NCBI GenBank assembly: GCA_902588925.1
Contig: CACIRB010000003.1
Location: 1 to 64,000 of the forward strand
DNA from: an uncultured Pelagibacteraceae bacterium
GTDB lineage: Bacteria; Pseudomonadota; Alphaproteobacteria; Pelagibacterales; Pelagibacteraceae
Reading direction: 5' to 3'
DNA length: 64,000 nt
Shown here piece by piece: positions 1 to 10,174 of this stretch (the stretch's first letter is position 1; each line of letters starts with the position of its first letter). The notes beneath the pieces are model-generated. The model worked only from the letters and a program-made list of their open reading frames with translations. It did no database searches and had not been told where the DNA came from. A program made the position numbers and the translations under genes.

Positions 1-1275
1 TATTCCAATCATCAAATAAATATCAAAATTATTAAATGACATTACGTAAATTCCAGTAACAGAGAAAAATAAAATTAAAGGAATTAAGTAATTTTTAGGA
101 ACAGCAAGAATTCTAGCGATATAAGGTATAAGTGGTAAATTTAAAATAAGAAGAATTACCATTCCAATATACATAGACATAATTATTGACCAAAAAATCT
201 CTGGGTTAGTCATATAAAGTCTAGGACCAGGCTGAACACCAAAACCTAAAAGAGCACCTAGCATTACAGCTGTAGTTCCGCTACCAGGAATTCCTAAAGT
301 AAGCATTGGTACAAAAGAACCAGAGCAAGCAGCATTGTTTGCAGTTTCTGGTGCAGATAAACCATTAACACTACCTTTGCCAAATTTTTCTTTTTCTTTA
401 TCACTAACTACGTTTCGTTCCATTCCATAAGCTAAAAACGATGCAATTGTTGCTCCAGCACCAGGTAATACACCAATTAAAAAACCGATTACTGATGATC
501 TTGGAATTGTTTTGTACATTTTAGTTCGTTCTTCTTTGTTAATCTTAATTGAACCTAACTCAGTTAATGAAACTTGTTTGGCAGCACTAGTTGGATCATT
601 TCTCTTTAAAATAATAGATAAAGCTTCACTCATCGCAAAAGTTGCCATAACAACTAGTACAAAGCTAATCCCGTCAGTTAAATTCATATTGTTAAATGTA
701 TATCTTGTAATGTCAGACAAACTATCTTGGCCAACTGAAGCTAACATTAAGCCTAGAACAACCATCATCATTGCTTTTAGAAATTGTCCTTTAGATGAAA
801 AAGCAGCAATGGCAGTTAAACCTAAAATCATCAAAGCAAAATAATCAGGTGATCTAAAAGATAAACTTACTTTAGATAAGCTTGGTGCCATGAATAACAA
901 ATAAATTGCAGATAACGTTCCTCCTGCAAATGAACTCCATGCTGCAATAGCTAAAGCTTTTCCAGCCTTACCCTGCTGTGCCATTGGATAGCCGTCAAAT
1001 GAAGTTGCAACTGTACCTGGAACACCGGGGGCGTTTAATAATATTGAAGAAGTTGAACCACCAAATACTGCTCCATAATAAACTCCAGCCATTAAAATTA
1101 ATCCAGTTGCAGGTTCAAAACCATATGTAATAGGTATCATTAAAGCTATTGCGGTCATTGGACCAAGACCAGGAAGCATTCCAATAATTGTTCCAAAAAA
1201 ACAACCAACCATAACCATTAGTATATTTTGGAATGTAAGTGCTGTAGTTAATCCAATTAGTATTCCTTCAATCAT
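1..1275 (-). CDS. tctA: Tripartite tricarboxylate transporter large permease TctA (partial, C-terminus beyond window start)
   Basis: Reverse-strand frame from ATG at 1275 reads MIEGILIGLTTALTFQNILMVMVGCFFGTIIGMLPGLGPMTAIALMIPITYGFEPATGLILMAGVYYGAVFGGSTSSILLNAPGVPGTVATSFDGYPMAQQGKAGKAL..., a classic TctA sequence; overlaps tctB stop (ATGA). Absent from the ORF track because it runs off the edge. Confidence 0.93.
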   Translation of the reverse strand, partial: MIEGILIGLTTALTFQNILMVMVGCFFGTIIGMLPGLGPMTAIALMIPITYGFEPATGLILMAGVYYGAVFGGSTSSILLNAPGVPGTVATSFDGYPMAQQGKAGKALAIAAWSSFAGGTLSAIYLLFMAPSLSKVSLSFRSPDYFALMILGLTAIAAFSSKGQFLKAMMMVVLGLMLASVGQDSLSDITRYTFNNMNLTDGISFVLVVMATFAMSEALSIILKRNDPTSAAKQVSLTELGSIKINKEERTKMYKTIPRSSVIGFLIGVLPGAGATIASFLAYGMERNVVSDKEKEKFGKGSVNGLSAPETANNAACSGSFVPMLTLGIPGSGTTAVMLGALLGFGVQPGPRLYMTNPEIFWSIIMSMYIGMVILLILNLPLIPYIARILAVPKNYLIPLILFFSVTGIYVMSFNNFDIYLMIGI

Positions 1276-1742
1276 CCCATTACTCCAATTAATTGTAAAA
1301 ATGGATCTCTTAAATAAATATCAAGAATACCATGTAATAAATACATAAAGGCAGCAACAAATGGAAAGGATAACAAAAACATTAAAACCCATCTTCGTTC
1401 TCCTAAAAAATAATATGAAGCAAATAAAAATAATGAAGTGCTTAAAAAATAACCAACTTTTAAAATTGTAGCTCCGTAAATAATTGCAATTAATATAAGT
1501 ATACCTGTTTTTTTATACTCTAAATTTTTATGATCTACTTTAATTGTATTTGGGTCTGGTAAAATAAGTTTTAATCCAGAAAAAAATAATCCTGTATAAC
1601 CTAAATAAATTGGAAATGTTCTAGCATTAAATGGAGCATTTTCATCAAATGTGAAAACTTGAATTTGATAAGCTAAATATAAATAGAATGCAGAAAAAAT
1701 AAAGAAGAGCAGTGATATAATTTTTGTAGTATTTATATTCAC
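1272..1742 (-). CDS. tctB: Tripartite tricarboxylate transporter small permease TctB
   Basis: Small 4-TM protein between TctA and TctC. Confidence 0.85.
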   Translation of the reverse strand: MNINTTKIISLLFFIFSAFYLYLAYQIQVFTFDENAPFNARTFPIYLGYTGLFFSGLKLILPDPNTIKVDHKNLEYKKTGILILIAIIYGATILKVGYFLSTSLFLFASYYFLGERRWVLMFLLSFPFVAAFMYLLHGILDIYLRDPFLQLIGVMG

Positions 1743-1760
1743 TGCTCTAATTTTAATGTC

Positions 1761-1773
1761 TAACCAAAGGTTA
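1761..1773 (-). promoter_or_regulatory. Short hairpin overlapping tctC stop codon (TAACC-aaa-GGTTA)
   Basis: 5-bp perfect inverted repeat between tctC and tctB. Confidence 0.35.
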
Positions 1774-2751
1774 AATTACTCCTAGTTTTTTCATAAGAGC
1801 TGTCATTTCTTCAGTTTGTTTTTCTAAGAATTCAACAAACTTACCTTCTGGGTTATAAATATTAACCCAAGCGTTTCTTGCTCTTACCGCTTCCCACTCT
1901 GGTGTTTTTTGAACATCTCCAAGCTTTTTAGCAAGAGCTGATCTTTCAGATTCACTCATACCTGGAGGGCCAAAGAAACCTCTCCAGTTAACGAATTGCA
2001 CATCATAACCTTGCTCTTTAAGAGTTGGTGCATCTGGTGCATCAGAAACTCTTGAAGGAGCAGTAATACCAATGATTGTTACTTGGTCTCTTGCACCCAT
2101 CAATTCACCTAAACCAGTTGAAATGATTTGAGTTTCTCCAGATAAAAGTCCAGCTAACGCTTTTCCACCAGCATCATATGGAATGTATTGAACAGCATTT
2201 GGATCTGCACCTGCAGCCTGGAATGCTAAAGCACCAATTAAATGGTCCATACTTCCTCTTACTGATCCACCAGCCATTTTAACTGAGCTTGGATCTTTTT
2301 TATATGCCTCAACTACATCTTTAAAGTTTTTGTAAGGTGAATTTTTTGCAACTGCGATAGCACCGTAGTCACCAATTACACCTGCAATCGGCACAACATC
2401 TTTATAAGATAAAGTTCCACTACCTTTTACATAACCTTCGTGCCTAGTAATTGATCTTAGTACCAATGGTGTAGATTGAACTAAAATTGTGTTGGCAGGT
2501 TTAGTATTAATCATATAAGCAAGCGCTTTACCACCACCACCACCTGACATATTTTCAAATGATGCACTTTTTAACAAACCAGCTTTTGTTAAAGCCTCTC
2601 CAGTACCTCTAGCAGTTCCATCCCAACCACCACCAGCACCACCACCGATTACAAAGTGCAATTTTTCATGCGCTACTGAGCTAGTAGTTGTTGCTGAGAA
2701 TAATAGGATTGCTGAAAATAATACTGAAACTATTTTTTTTAAGTTTTTCAT
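1771..2751 (-). CDS. tctC: Tripartite tricarboxylate transporter substrate-binding protein TctC
   Basis: Signal peptide; VIGGGAGGGWDGTARG..., Bug/TctC family pattern, operon context. Confidence 0.88.
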   Translation of the reverse strand: MKNLKKIVSVLFSAILLFSATTTSSVAHEKLHFVIGGGAGGGWDGTARGTGEALTKAGLLKSASFENMSGGGGGKALAYMINTKPANTILVQSTPLVLRSITRHEGYVKGSGTLSYKDVVPIAGVIGDYGAIAVAKNSPYKNFKDVVEAYKKDPSSVKMAGGSVRGSMDHLIGALAFQAAGADPNAVQYIPYDAGGKALAGLLSGETQIISTGLGELMGARDQVTIIGITAPSRVSDAPDAPTLKEQGYDVQFVNWRGFFGPPGMSESERSALAKKLGDVQKTPEWEAVRARNAWVNIYNPEGKFVEFLEKQTEEMTALMKKLGVI

Positions 2752-2782
2752 TATTTATCCCTCTCTAATTTAAAAATGGTAG

Positions 2783-2820
2783 TTAATTATAGTCTTGGTC
2801 TTTATGCAACCTATAATTAA
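2783..2820. promoter_or_regulatory. Inverted repeat TTAATTATAG-18nt-CTATAATTAA upstream of tctC
   Basis: 10-bp perfect inverted repeat in the tctC/AbrB-like divergent intergenic region. Confidence 0.45.
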
Positions 2821-2965
2821 GTAACACAACTTTTAATTGAAAATGTTTTTTTATAAAATTTATCAAAAAAAACTAATAGTTTTATTTTTTAACAAATTGA
2901 ATTTTCACTTTTTTTACTAAAATATTTTTTCTTATCTTTTATATAGTTGATGGTAGAAGCTTTAA

Positions 2966-4042
2966 ATGATTAAAAATCAAATCAGATTTTATCTTGAAAA
3001 TGCAAAACAAATTTTTTCAATTAAATTTATTTCTGTTCTAATAATTTCTATTCCTAGTGCAATTGTTGCTTATTACTTCAATATTCCTTTAGCTTGGTTT
3101 TTAGGTCCAATGATTATCACATCAATTGCTGCTTTATCAGGACTTAAAATAATTATGCCTAAAATTGTATTAAGCTTTATTCTAATAATTCTAGGTTTGC
3201 ATATTGGAAATTACATAGATCAAAATCTATTTAACCAAATGATAAATTGGATTTGGACATCTCTAATTATGCTAATTTATATAATTATTTGTATTTTAGT
3301 TGTTGCTAAGTACCTTCAAAAATTTGCAAATTATGAGGAAAAAGCCTCTATATTTTCTGCTGCTCCAGGTGCTCTAGGCCCATTAATGATTTTAGCAGAA
3401 AATGAAAAAACTGATCTATCTCAAGTTGCGACTTCCCATCTAATTAGATTAATCATTATAATAACTGTAATTCCACTTATTATAGTAAATAATACTGGAA
3501 ATGATGTTTTATTAAATGATGAATTTAATTACTTGGCTCAAAATCATTTAAATTTAATTTTACTCATTATTGGATCTTTATTTTTTATTTTTGTTTTTGA
3601 GAAAATTAGAATTCCTGCGGCCTTACTCTCAGGAACACTATTTGCGAGTGGCTTGTTACAGATTACAGATTTAGCCACTTATAGATTACCAAATGAAACA
3701 GTAAATTTTTGTCTATTAATTCTTGGTTCCTCTGTTGGATGTAGATTTGCAGAAAAAACAGTAAAAGAGATTGCGAATAATTCTCTTCACAGTATTGTAG
3801 CAACAACTATCTTGGTAATATTAGGATTAATTACAGCTTACGTTGCAACTTTTTTTGTTGATACAAATATTTTAACTTTAATATTATCTTTTAGTCCTGG
3901 TGGAATTTATGAAGTAGCGGTTATAGCAATTGCTTTTGATCTAGATCCAGATTTTGTTGCTTTCCATCATATTATCAGATTACTTTTTATTCTTTTTACA
4001 GTTCCTATATTTTTAAGATTTCTAGAAAATGTTAAGAGATAA
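2966..4042 (+). CDS. AbrB-family (putative ammonia monooxygenase duplication) membrane protein
   Basis: Two similar multi-TM halves, PLAWFLGPMI and FSPGGIYEVAVIA motifs typical of AbrB duplication proteins. Confidence 0.75.
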   Translation: MIKNQIRFYLENAKQIFSIKFISVLIISIPSAIVAYYFNIPLAWFLGPMIITSIAALSGLKIIMPKIVLSFILIILGLHIGNYIDQNLFNQMINWIWTSLIMLIYIIICILVVAKYLQKFANYEEKASIFSAAPGALGPLMILAENEKTDLSQVATSHLIRLIIIITVIPLIIVNNTGNDVLLNDEFNYLAQNHLNLILLIIGSLFFIFVFEKIRIPAALLSGTLFASGLLQITDLATYRLPNETVNFCLLILGSSVGCRFAEKTVKEIANNSLHSIVATTILVILGLITAYVATFFVDTNILTLILSFSPGGIYEVAVIAIAFDLDPDFVAFHHIIRLLFILFTVPIFLRFLENVKR

Positions 4043-4973
4043 TTTCAGAAACTTTTTCAAAAACTTTTTCTGCAGATAGTTTAGATAATTCAGGGGCTTG
4101 TATTGCTTTAAAATTTTCTCTTTCAATACTAACTTTAAACGGAGTTGTATGTGAGCCAAATAAAGTAATGCCTTTTGATCCTAAGTGCGCCGTTATATGA
4201 GCAGGTCCAGTATCATTTGCGATAACAAATGAACTATCTTTTATTAATCCAGATAATTGTGAAATATCTAAAGCTTTACCTTTATCTAAAACACATAAAG
4301 CATTTATATTTTTTGCATCTTCAATTTCATCTGGTCCAGGTGCAGTAACCACTTTAAATTTATTTTCAAATTTTTGATTAATCATAGTAATTAAATCATT
4401 ATAGTAAGGCCATTTCTTTGAAGTTAAATGGGGTGAGCAAAAAGGAAAAAGTATTATGTATTTATCTAGTTCATAACTTTTTTTTATTTCTGAAATATCA
4501 ACTGCACTCCATGAAAAATCTGGTTTCATTGTATGATTGGTATTAATTCCCGAAGATTTTAACTGGTGATCAAATCTTGAAAGAACAGAGTCTTTATCAA
4601 AATCTTTTTTAGTTGTTCCTTCTGGTAGAGTTGTTTCTGTTGAACACCAGATAGTTTTATCAGATTTAGGAAATAATATATTTTTGTAAAATGATGTTCT
4701 GCTAGAATTTTGAAGATCATAAACTTTTGAGAAATTATATTTTTTAATCTCTCTCATTAGTAAATATAAATAAATTAAGTTAATCTTTGATAATCTCTTG
4801 TCTAGAATAACATTTGAAATATGTGGGTTTTTTTTAAATAATTCGTAATAAGGTTTAGAGGTTAATAAGTAAATTTGATCTTCTTTATGATTTTCAGAAA
4901 TATCTTGAATTGCTCCGCATGCTTGAGCTATATCGCCTAAAGATCCATGTTTAATAATTAAAATATTAGACAT
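4032..4973 (-). CDS. Glycosyltransferase family 9 (ADP-heptose:LPS heptosyltransferase-like)
   Basis: ILIIKHGSLGDIAQA N-term and FVIANDTGPAHITAHLGSKGITLFGSHTTP C-term motifs. Confidence 0.88.
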   Translation of the reverse strand: MSNILIIKHGSLGDIAQACGAIQDISENHKEDQIYLLTSKPYYELFKKNPHISNVILDKRLSKINLIYLYLLMREIKKYNFSKVYDLQNSSRTSFYKNILFPKSDKTIWCSTETTLPEGTTKKDFDKDSVLSRFDHQLKSSGINTNHTMKPDFSWSAVDISEIKKSYELDKYIILFPFCSPHLTSKKWPYYNDLITMINQKFENKFKVVTAPGPDEIEDAKNINALCVLDKGKALDISQLSGLIKDSSFVIANDTGPAHITAHLGSKGITLFGSHTTPFKVSIERENFKAIQAPELSKLSAEKVFEKVSEIIS

Positions 4974-5005
4974 AATTCTAACAACTTAACATAGTATAAA
5001 GTTTT

Positions 5006-5395
5006 ATGAATAAAATTATAGTCGAGGTTTCTGTCGGAGAGCTTTTAGACAAGATTTCAATATTAGAAATTAAACAAGATAAAATTAAAGACTCAGAAAA
5101 ATTAAGTTTTATAAACAATGAACACTCTATTCTTAAAAGTCAATTTGAAAAAAATGTTAAGTCTGATGAGAAGCTTGAAAAATTGTTTCAAGACTTAAAA
5201 GATATAAATGCTAAACTTTGGGTTATTGAAGATGAAAAAAGAGATTGTGAAAAAAATAAAGATTTTGGAGAAAAATTCATAAAACTTTCTAGAGATGTTC
5301 ATTTTTTAAATGATGCTCGGGCAAAAATAAAATTAGAAGTTAATAACCATACTGGTTCAGCTATTAAAGAGATTAAAGAATATACTAGTTACTAA
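5006..5395 (+). CDS. DUF6165-like protein
   Basis: VSVGELLDKISILEIKQDKI start typical of the family; next to a GT9 gene. Confidence 0.6.
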   Translation: MNKIIVEVSVGELLDKISILEIKQDKIKDSEKLSFINNEHSILKSQFEKNVKSDEKLEKLFQDLKDINAKLWVIEDEKRDCEKNKDFGEKFIKLSRDVHFLNDARAKIKLEVNNHTGSAIKEIKEYTSY

Positions 5396-6173
5396 AAACT
5401 TTCGGAAACCAATCCTCTCTCATCTGATCACCTGATTTTAAATTAATTCCATCAAATGGTGGCGATGTTGGACCACCTCTTTCAACAAAAGCAATATCAT
5501 CACCTATAAATCTCATTGAAAATGCTCTACGAGATTGAGAACTTTGATTTCCTGTGGAACCATGAACAGTTTTAAAATTAAATAAAACCGCATCACCTAA
5601 TTTTAAATCAGGAACTAATATATCTCTTTCAAATTCTTCTATTTTAGGAAGATTCATAAATGAGCTATCATCTTGATACCATGATTGATCATTTGACCAT
5701 TTGGTTGGTCTTAAAAGCTTTTGCCATTTGTGCGATCCTAAAATTAGTTTAAGATTATTTTCTTTATTCACTTCATCTAATGGTATCCAAAAACTGCCTG
5801 TATCATTTCCATCAACACAGTAATATGGCATATCTTGATGCCAGGGTGTTTCTTTGTTTGTTCCTGGATCTTTAACAAAAAGATGATCATGAAAAATTTG
5901 TATAGATTTTGAATTTGTAGCCTCAGCAACTATTTGGGCAGCAGGAGAATTGAACATACAATCTTTAAATTCATTTATTCTCTTCCAATTACAATAGTCT
6001 TCAAAAAACCTTCCCTCATTTTCACTCACATTTTCTCTTCCATGTTGACTTGGGTTGTCTAAAACTTTTTGAAAACCATTTCTTAATGGTTCAATCCAAT
6101 CTTTAAATGCATCTTTAATAATTATTGCACCATAATTTTGATAATCATTAATTTGTTTTTGAGATAGATACAT
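5385..6173 (-). CDS. Phytanoyl-CoA dioxygenase (PhyH) family Fe(II)/2OG oxygenase
   Basis: TPWHQDMPYY (HxD) and VHGSTGNQSSQSRRAFSMRF motifs. Confidence 0.88.
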   Translation of the reverse strand: MYLSQKQINDYQNYGAIIIKDAFKDWIEPLRNGFQKVLDNPSQHGRENVSENEGRFFEDYCNWKRINEFKDCMFNSPAAQIVAEATNSKSIQIFHDHLFVKDPGTNKETPWHQDMPYYCVDGNDTGSFWIPLDEVNKENNLKLILGSHKWQKLLRPTKWSNDQSWYQDDSSFMNLPKIEEFERDILVPDLKLGDAVLFNFKTVHGSTGNQSSQSRRAFSMRFIGDDIAFVERGGPTSPPFDGINLKSGDQMREDWFPKVFSN

Positions 6174-6175
6174 TT

Positions 6176-6853
6176 TTATTGTTGGAAACTATACTTTTTT
6201 TCTAAATACTTAATCACGTTGTGAATGATAAAGGTCATAAACAAATATATACCACCAGCTACAATAAATACTTCGATAGGCTTAAATGTTGTTGATATGA
6301 TATATTTTGCTACACCAGTTAAGTCCATTAGTGTTACGGTACTTGCTAATGAAGTACCTTTCATCATTAAAATTATTTCATTTCCATATGCAGGGAGTGA
6401 TTGTCTAATCGCGATAGGTATTTGAATTTTATAGAATATAATTCTATTTGAAATACCTAGACTTTTTCCAGCCTCAATAATTCCAGGTTTTATAGTTTGA
6501 AATGCTGATCTTAATATCTCAGACGTATATGCGCCTGTATTTAATGTAAAAGCAATAATTGCACACCAATAAGGTTCTTTTAAAACAACCCATAAAACTG
6601 TAGATCTTAAATATTCAATTTGTCCTAATCCAAAGTAAATAATAAAAATTTGAACTAATAATGGGGTGCCTCTGAAAACATAAGAGTATCCATAAGCAAA
6701 TTTGTTAATAAATATATTTTTATTTAATCGTAAAATTGCAAAAAATAATCCTAGAAATAATCCAAAAAATATAGAAGCTGATAAAAGTTTTAAGGTAATA
6801 ACAGTTGCTCCTAAAAGTTTTGGGAAACTAGTGATCATTAAATCAAAATCCAT
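6176..6853 (-). CDS. Polar amino acid ABC transporter permease (HisM-type)
   Basis: FRGTPLLVQIFIIYFGLGQ; TGAYTSEILRSAFQTIKPGIIEAGKSLGIS EAA motif. Confidence 0.92.
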   Translation of the reverse strand: MDFDLMITSFPKLLGATVITLKLLSASIFFGLFLGLFFAILRLNKNIFINKFAYGYSYVFRGTPLLVQIFIIYFGLGQIEYLRSTVLWVVLKEPYWCAIIAFTLNTGAYTSEILRSAFQTIKPGIIEAGKSLGISNRIIFYKIQIPIAIRQSLPAYGNEIILMMKGTSLASTVTLMDLTGVAKYIISTTFKPIEVFIVAGGIYLFMTFIIHNVIKYLEKKYSFQQ

Positions 6854-7545
6854 TAATAACCCCTGGTATATTTAACTTCTAATTTATTAATAAACTTCAT
6901 GCTTATGTAAGTAAGCAATAAATATAAAACTGCTGCAAAAGAATAAAAAAATAATGGATCTCTTGTGGATCCCGCAGCAATATAGGATTGTCTCATAATT
7001 TCGACCAAACCAGTTACTGATATTAAAGAAGTGTCCTTTAAAGTAATTTGCCAAACATTACTTAAATTTGGAATCGCTAGTCTTAACATTTGAGGAAGGA
7101 TTATTTTATAGAATTGAACAAACTTACTGATGCCTAAGACTTTTGCAGCTTCAAACTGACCTTTGTCAATTGATTGAATGGCTCCTCTAAAAACCTCTGT
7201 TGAATAAGCCCCTGAAATTATTCCAATAGCAACAGCACCAGTAATAAATGCGTTTATTTCTATATATTCGTAATAACCAAATATTGATGCAACATACATT
7301 ATTGCACCACTCCCACCAAAAAAAAATAAATATATGACTAATAGTTCCGGAACACCTCTAATTACTGTGGTATAAAAATTTCCAACAAAGTTAAGGGTTT
7401 TGTATTTTGAAAGTTTTAGTGGAGTAAAAATTAAAGCAAAAAGAAAACCAACTAACATTGCTGTAACAGATACAGCAACTGTCATTAAGGTTGCGTAAAA
7501 TAACTCGTCACCCCAACCTGTTTTTCCAAATGCAAGAAGTTCCAT
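6853..7545 (-). CDS. Polar amino acid ABC transporter permease (HisQ-type)
   Basis: IRGVPELLVIYLFFFG; GAYSTEVFRGAIQSIDKGQFEAAKVLGIS. Confidence 0.92.
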   Translation of the reverse strand: MELLAFGKTGWGDELFYATLMTVAVSVTAMLVGFLFALIFTPLKLSKYKTLNFVGNFYTTVIRGVPELLVIYLFFFGGSGAIMYVASIFGYYEYIEINAFITGAVAIGIISGAYSTEVFRGAIQSIDKGQFEAAKVLGISKFVQFYKIILPQMLRLAIPNLSNVWQITLKDTSLISVTGLVEIMRQSYIAAGSTRDPLFFYSFAAVLYLLLTYISMKFINKLEVKYTRGY

Positions 7546-7550
7546 ATAGA

Positions 7551-7577
7551 TTGGCGACTATATATTATAGCCGCCAA
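7551..7577 (-). promoter_or_regulatory. Hairpin between substrate-binding protein and hisQ-type permease
   Basis: Minus-strand TTGGCGGCTATA-ATA-TATAGTCGCCAA, 12 bp including one G.U. Confidence 0.55.
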
Positions 7578-7589
7578 ATCCAAAATTAA

Positions 7590-8441
7590 TTACATAGAAG
7601 CGTCAAAACCAAAGTGTTTAATGGCAAGTTCGCTAATAATTCCTTTTTTTCTAGCTTTGTTAATAGCTTTGTTGAAATCTTTTAAGATTTTAGCGTCTCT
7701 TTTTCCGATTTCGCTATCACTAGCTTGTCTAATTCCAACACCAACACCATTTCCAAATGCACCACCAGAAAAAGTTGGTCCTACTAATACAACTGGTTTA
7801 CCAGATTTATCAGCATAGTCTGTAAATGCTACAGCCGCAGCAAGTGCAACATCACATCTTCCAGAAGTTAAATCTAAATTAACCTCATCTTGAGTTTTGT
7901 AAGTTCTAACATTTACACTTCCAACGTCACCAGACTCTAAAAAGTTTTGGTGAATTGTACCTGTTTGAGTACATACAGTTTTTCCAGCTAAAGCACCTGT
8001 TAAAGTTTTTAAAGCTTTTTTAACATCAGACCCGCCTAAAGATAAATTAATACCTTCTGGTGTATCCATACCTTCTAAGCTTGAACCTTTCATTACAGCA
8101 AGAGATGCAACTTCATCAGCATATCCTTGTGAGAAAGTAATTGTTTTCTTTCTTTCATCAGTAATAGACATACCAGCCATAATTGCATCAAATTTTCTCA
8201 TTACTAATGCGGGTATCATTCCATCCCAATCTTGCTCAACAATTGTACATTCGTACTTCATAATTTTGCAAAGCTCTTGGGCTAGCTCAACCTCAAAACC
8301 AATTAAATTGCCAGAAGCATCTTTTGAATTCCATGGAGGATAAGCACCTTCAGTTCCAATTTTAATTTTCTCAGCAGAAACATTTCCGATGATTAAAAAA
8401 GAAGCTAGAACTGTTAAAATAGTTTTTTTGAATATATTCAT
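7590..8441 (-). CDS. Polar (lysine/arginine/ornithine-type) amino acid ABC transporter substrate-binding protein
   Basis: Signal peptide; KIGTEGAYPPWNSKDASGNLIGFEVELAQELC family 3 SBP signature. Confidence 0.92.
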   Translation of the reverse strand: MNIFKKTILTVLASFLIIGNVSAEKIKIGTEGAYPPWNSKDASGNLIGFEVELAQELCKIMKYECTIVEQDWDGMIPALVMRKFDAIMAGMSITDERKKTITFSQGYADEVASLAVMKGSSLEGMDTPEGINLSLGGSDVKKALKTLTGALAGKTVCTQTGTIHQNFLESGDVGSVNVRTYKTQDEVNLDLTSGRCDVALAAAVAFTDYADKSGKPVVLVGPTFSGGAFGNGVGVGIRQASDSEIGKRDAKILKDFNKAINKARKKGIISELAIKHFGFDASM

Positions 8442-8498
8442 ATTTTCTCCTTTAATTGGAATAATTATTTCACAATTTTTAGAAATAAAAAAGAAAAA

Positions 8499-9539
8499 TT
8501 AATGATTTATTGAGGATGAAAAGTTCCAAGCACAATCAAAACTTGGTATGTAAACCCTCGATAATTTAGCATTCCCAAAATTTTGATTAAATACATTTAA
8601 CCAACTATCAACTTGTTTGGGTTTTTTATCCTGACTACCAACTTGAGCTGTGATTACCCCTTTTGGCTTTAATATTCTTACCAATGAGTCCATATTTTTT
8701 GCTGCTAGATCGATACAAAATTGATCATCATTTAGATCAACAAAAATATGATCGTACGTATCATCTGCAACTGATTTAATACTTTCAAATGCATCTCCCC
8801 ATACACATTTAACTGAATTTTTTTCTGTAGCTTTTTTTCCGATATCGCCAAGATGCTTATTACAAACATCTACAACTTCTGGATCTAACTCATACCAATC
8901 AATAAAATTAAAATTTTTAGAAATACATTCTCTTGCAACACCACCATCTCCACCTCCAATGATAGCCGCTCTTTCATTATCTTTGTTTAGATTTAAACCT
9001 GATCCAACAAAAGTTGAGCTATATAAATGTTCATCAGTCGCAGCAACTTGAATTTCACCATCTATAAATAGTGATTTTCCAAACTGCTCAAGATCTAAAA
9101 TTTCAATATGCTGACCAACTTTGGATTTAAAATCTTCTAAAACATCATTTACAACATATGATTTTTGCAAACCTGGAGAACTATAAATGTCGTGATAAAG
9201 TGATTTTGTATCCCTATTAAATTCTTTTTTAACAATTCTTGTATGTTCAAATTCTTTTTTAATTATATCAATTGCAACAGATGGACTTACTTTTCCGCAT
9301 GTAAAAAAATCAAAACTAATAATTCCTTTTTCAGGAAATGTATGAAAGCTGATATGACTTTCTGCTAAAAGAGCCAATATTGTAAAACCTTGTGGTTCAA
9401 ATTTATATTTAGAAATATTTAATATCGTTACTTTTGCAGCTTTTGCGATTTCTTGAATTACTTTTTCATAAACAGAAGGATCATATTCTTTTGTTGTTCC
9501 AATGATGTCTAGAGTTATGTGCTCTCCAACTTTAGTCAT
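8499..9539 (-). CDS. Fused S-adenosylmethionine decarboxylase (SpeD) - spermidine synthase (SpeE)
   Basis: N-term LLAESHISFHTFPE (pyruvoyl SpeD motif) and FFTCG; C-term DEHLYSS..., IGGGDGGVARE, YELDPEVVDVC spermidine synthase motifs in one ORF. Confidence 0.88.
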   Translation of the reverse strand: MTKVGEHITLDIIGTTKEYDPSVYEKVIQEIAKAAKVTILNISKYKFEPQGFTILALLAESHISFHTFPEKGIISFDFFTCGKVSPSVAIDIIKKEFEHTRIVKKEFNRDTKSLYHDIYSSPGLQKSYVVNDVLEDFKSKVGQHIEILDLEQFGKSLFIDGEIQVAATDEHLYSSTFVGSGLNLNKDNERAAIIGGGDGGVARECISKNFNFIDWYELDPEVVDVCNKHLGDIGKKATEKNSVKCVWGDAFESIKSVADDTYDHIFVDLNDDQFCIDLAAKNMDSLVRILKPKGVITAQVGSQDKKPKQVDSWLNVFNQNFGNAKLSRVYIPSFDCAWNFSSSINH

Positions 9540-10174
9540 TAGCTATCCTTTTTATAATTTTTAGCTTTGGATAAAACTTTTTTCATTTCTTTTATAGAAA
9601 GAATTTTAGGCTTACCCAATTTCAGGCTCGTTATATACTGAAGGGATATATTTTCAACCTCTTCAGCTAACTCAAAAGCTTTGGACAAACTATCTTCAAA
9701 TGCAATCTGACCGTGATTTGCAATTAAGCAAGCTTTTCTTCCTTTTAGAGCTCTCAAAATATTTTTAGATAATTCTCTCGTTCCAAAAGTAGCATATTTT
9801 GCACATTTAATGTCATGGCCACCAGCCATTGCAACCATATAATGAAAAGAAGGGATCCCTTTATTGTGAGTAGATACAGCGGTTGCATTTGTTGAATGAG
9901 CATGAACAATCGCCTTAGCTTCTTTCTTATTTTTATAAATATCTTGATGAAATTTCCATTCTGAGGATGGAGTTCCTTTTTTTTTATCAAATTCACCGTC
10001 TAATGAAACGAAAACTATATCTTTAATTTTTAAAGTTGAATATTTTTTTCCAGAAGGAGTAATTAGAAAACCATTTTTATATCTAATTGATATATTTCCC
10101 GATCTTAAAGCTGATAATCTTTTTGTATTCAACATTTTTGAATATCGAATAATTTCAGAGCTTAAATTTTTCAT
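9539..10174 (-). CDS. Class II aldolase/adducin family protein (MtnB-like or methylthioribulose-P aldolase candidate)
   Basis: SGNISIRYKNGFLITPSGKKY, AIVHAHSTNATAVS, CLIANHGQIAF class II aldolase signatures. Confidence 0.82.
   Translation of the reverse strand: MKNLSSEIIRYSKMLNTKRLSALRSGNISIRYKNGFLITPSGKKYSTLKIKDIVFVSLDGEFDKKKGTPSSEWKFHQDIYKNKKEAKAIVHAHSTNATAVSTHNKGIPSFHYMVAMAGGHDIKCAKYATFGTRELSKNILRALKGRKACLIANHGQIAFEDSLSKAFELAEEVENISLQYITSLKLGKPKILSIKEMKKVLSKAKNYKKDS

Noticed and set aside
512-844. 110-aa ORF on + strand
   Set aside because: Antisense to the real but unlisted partial tctA.
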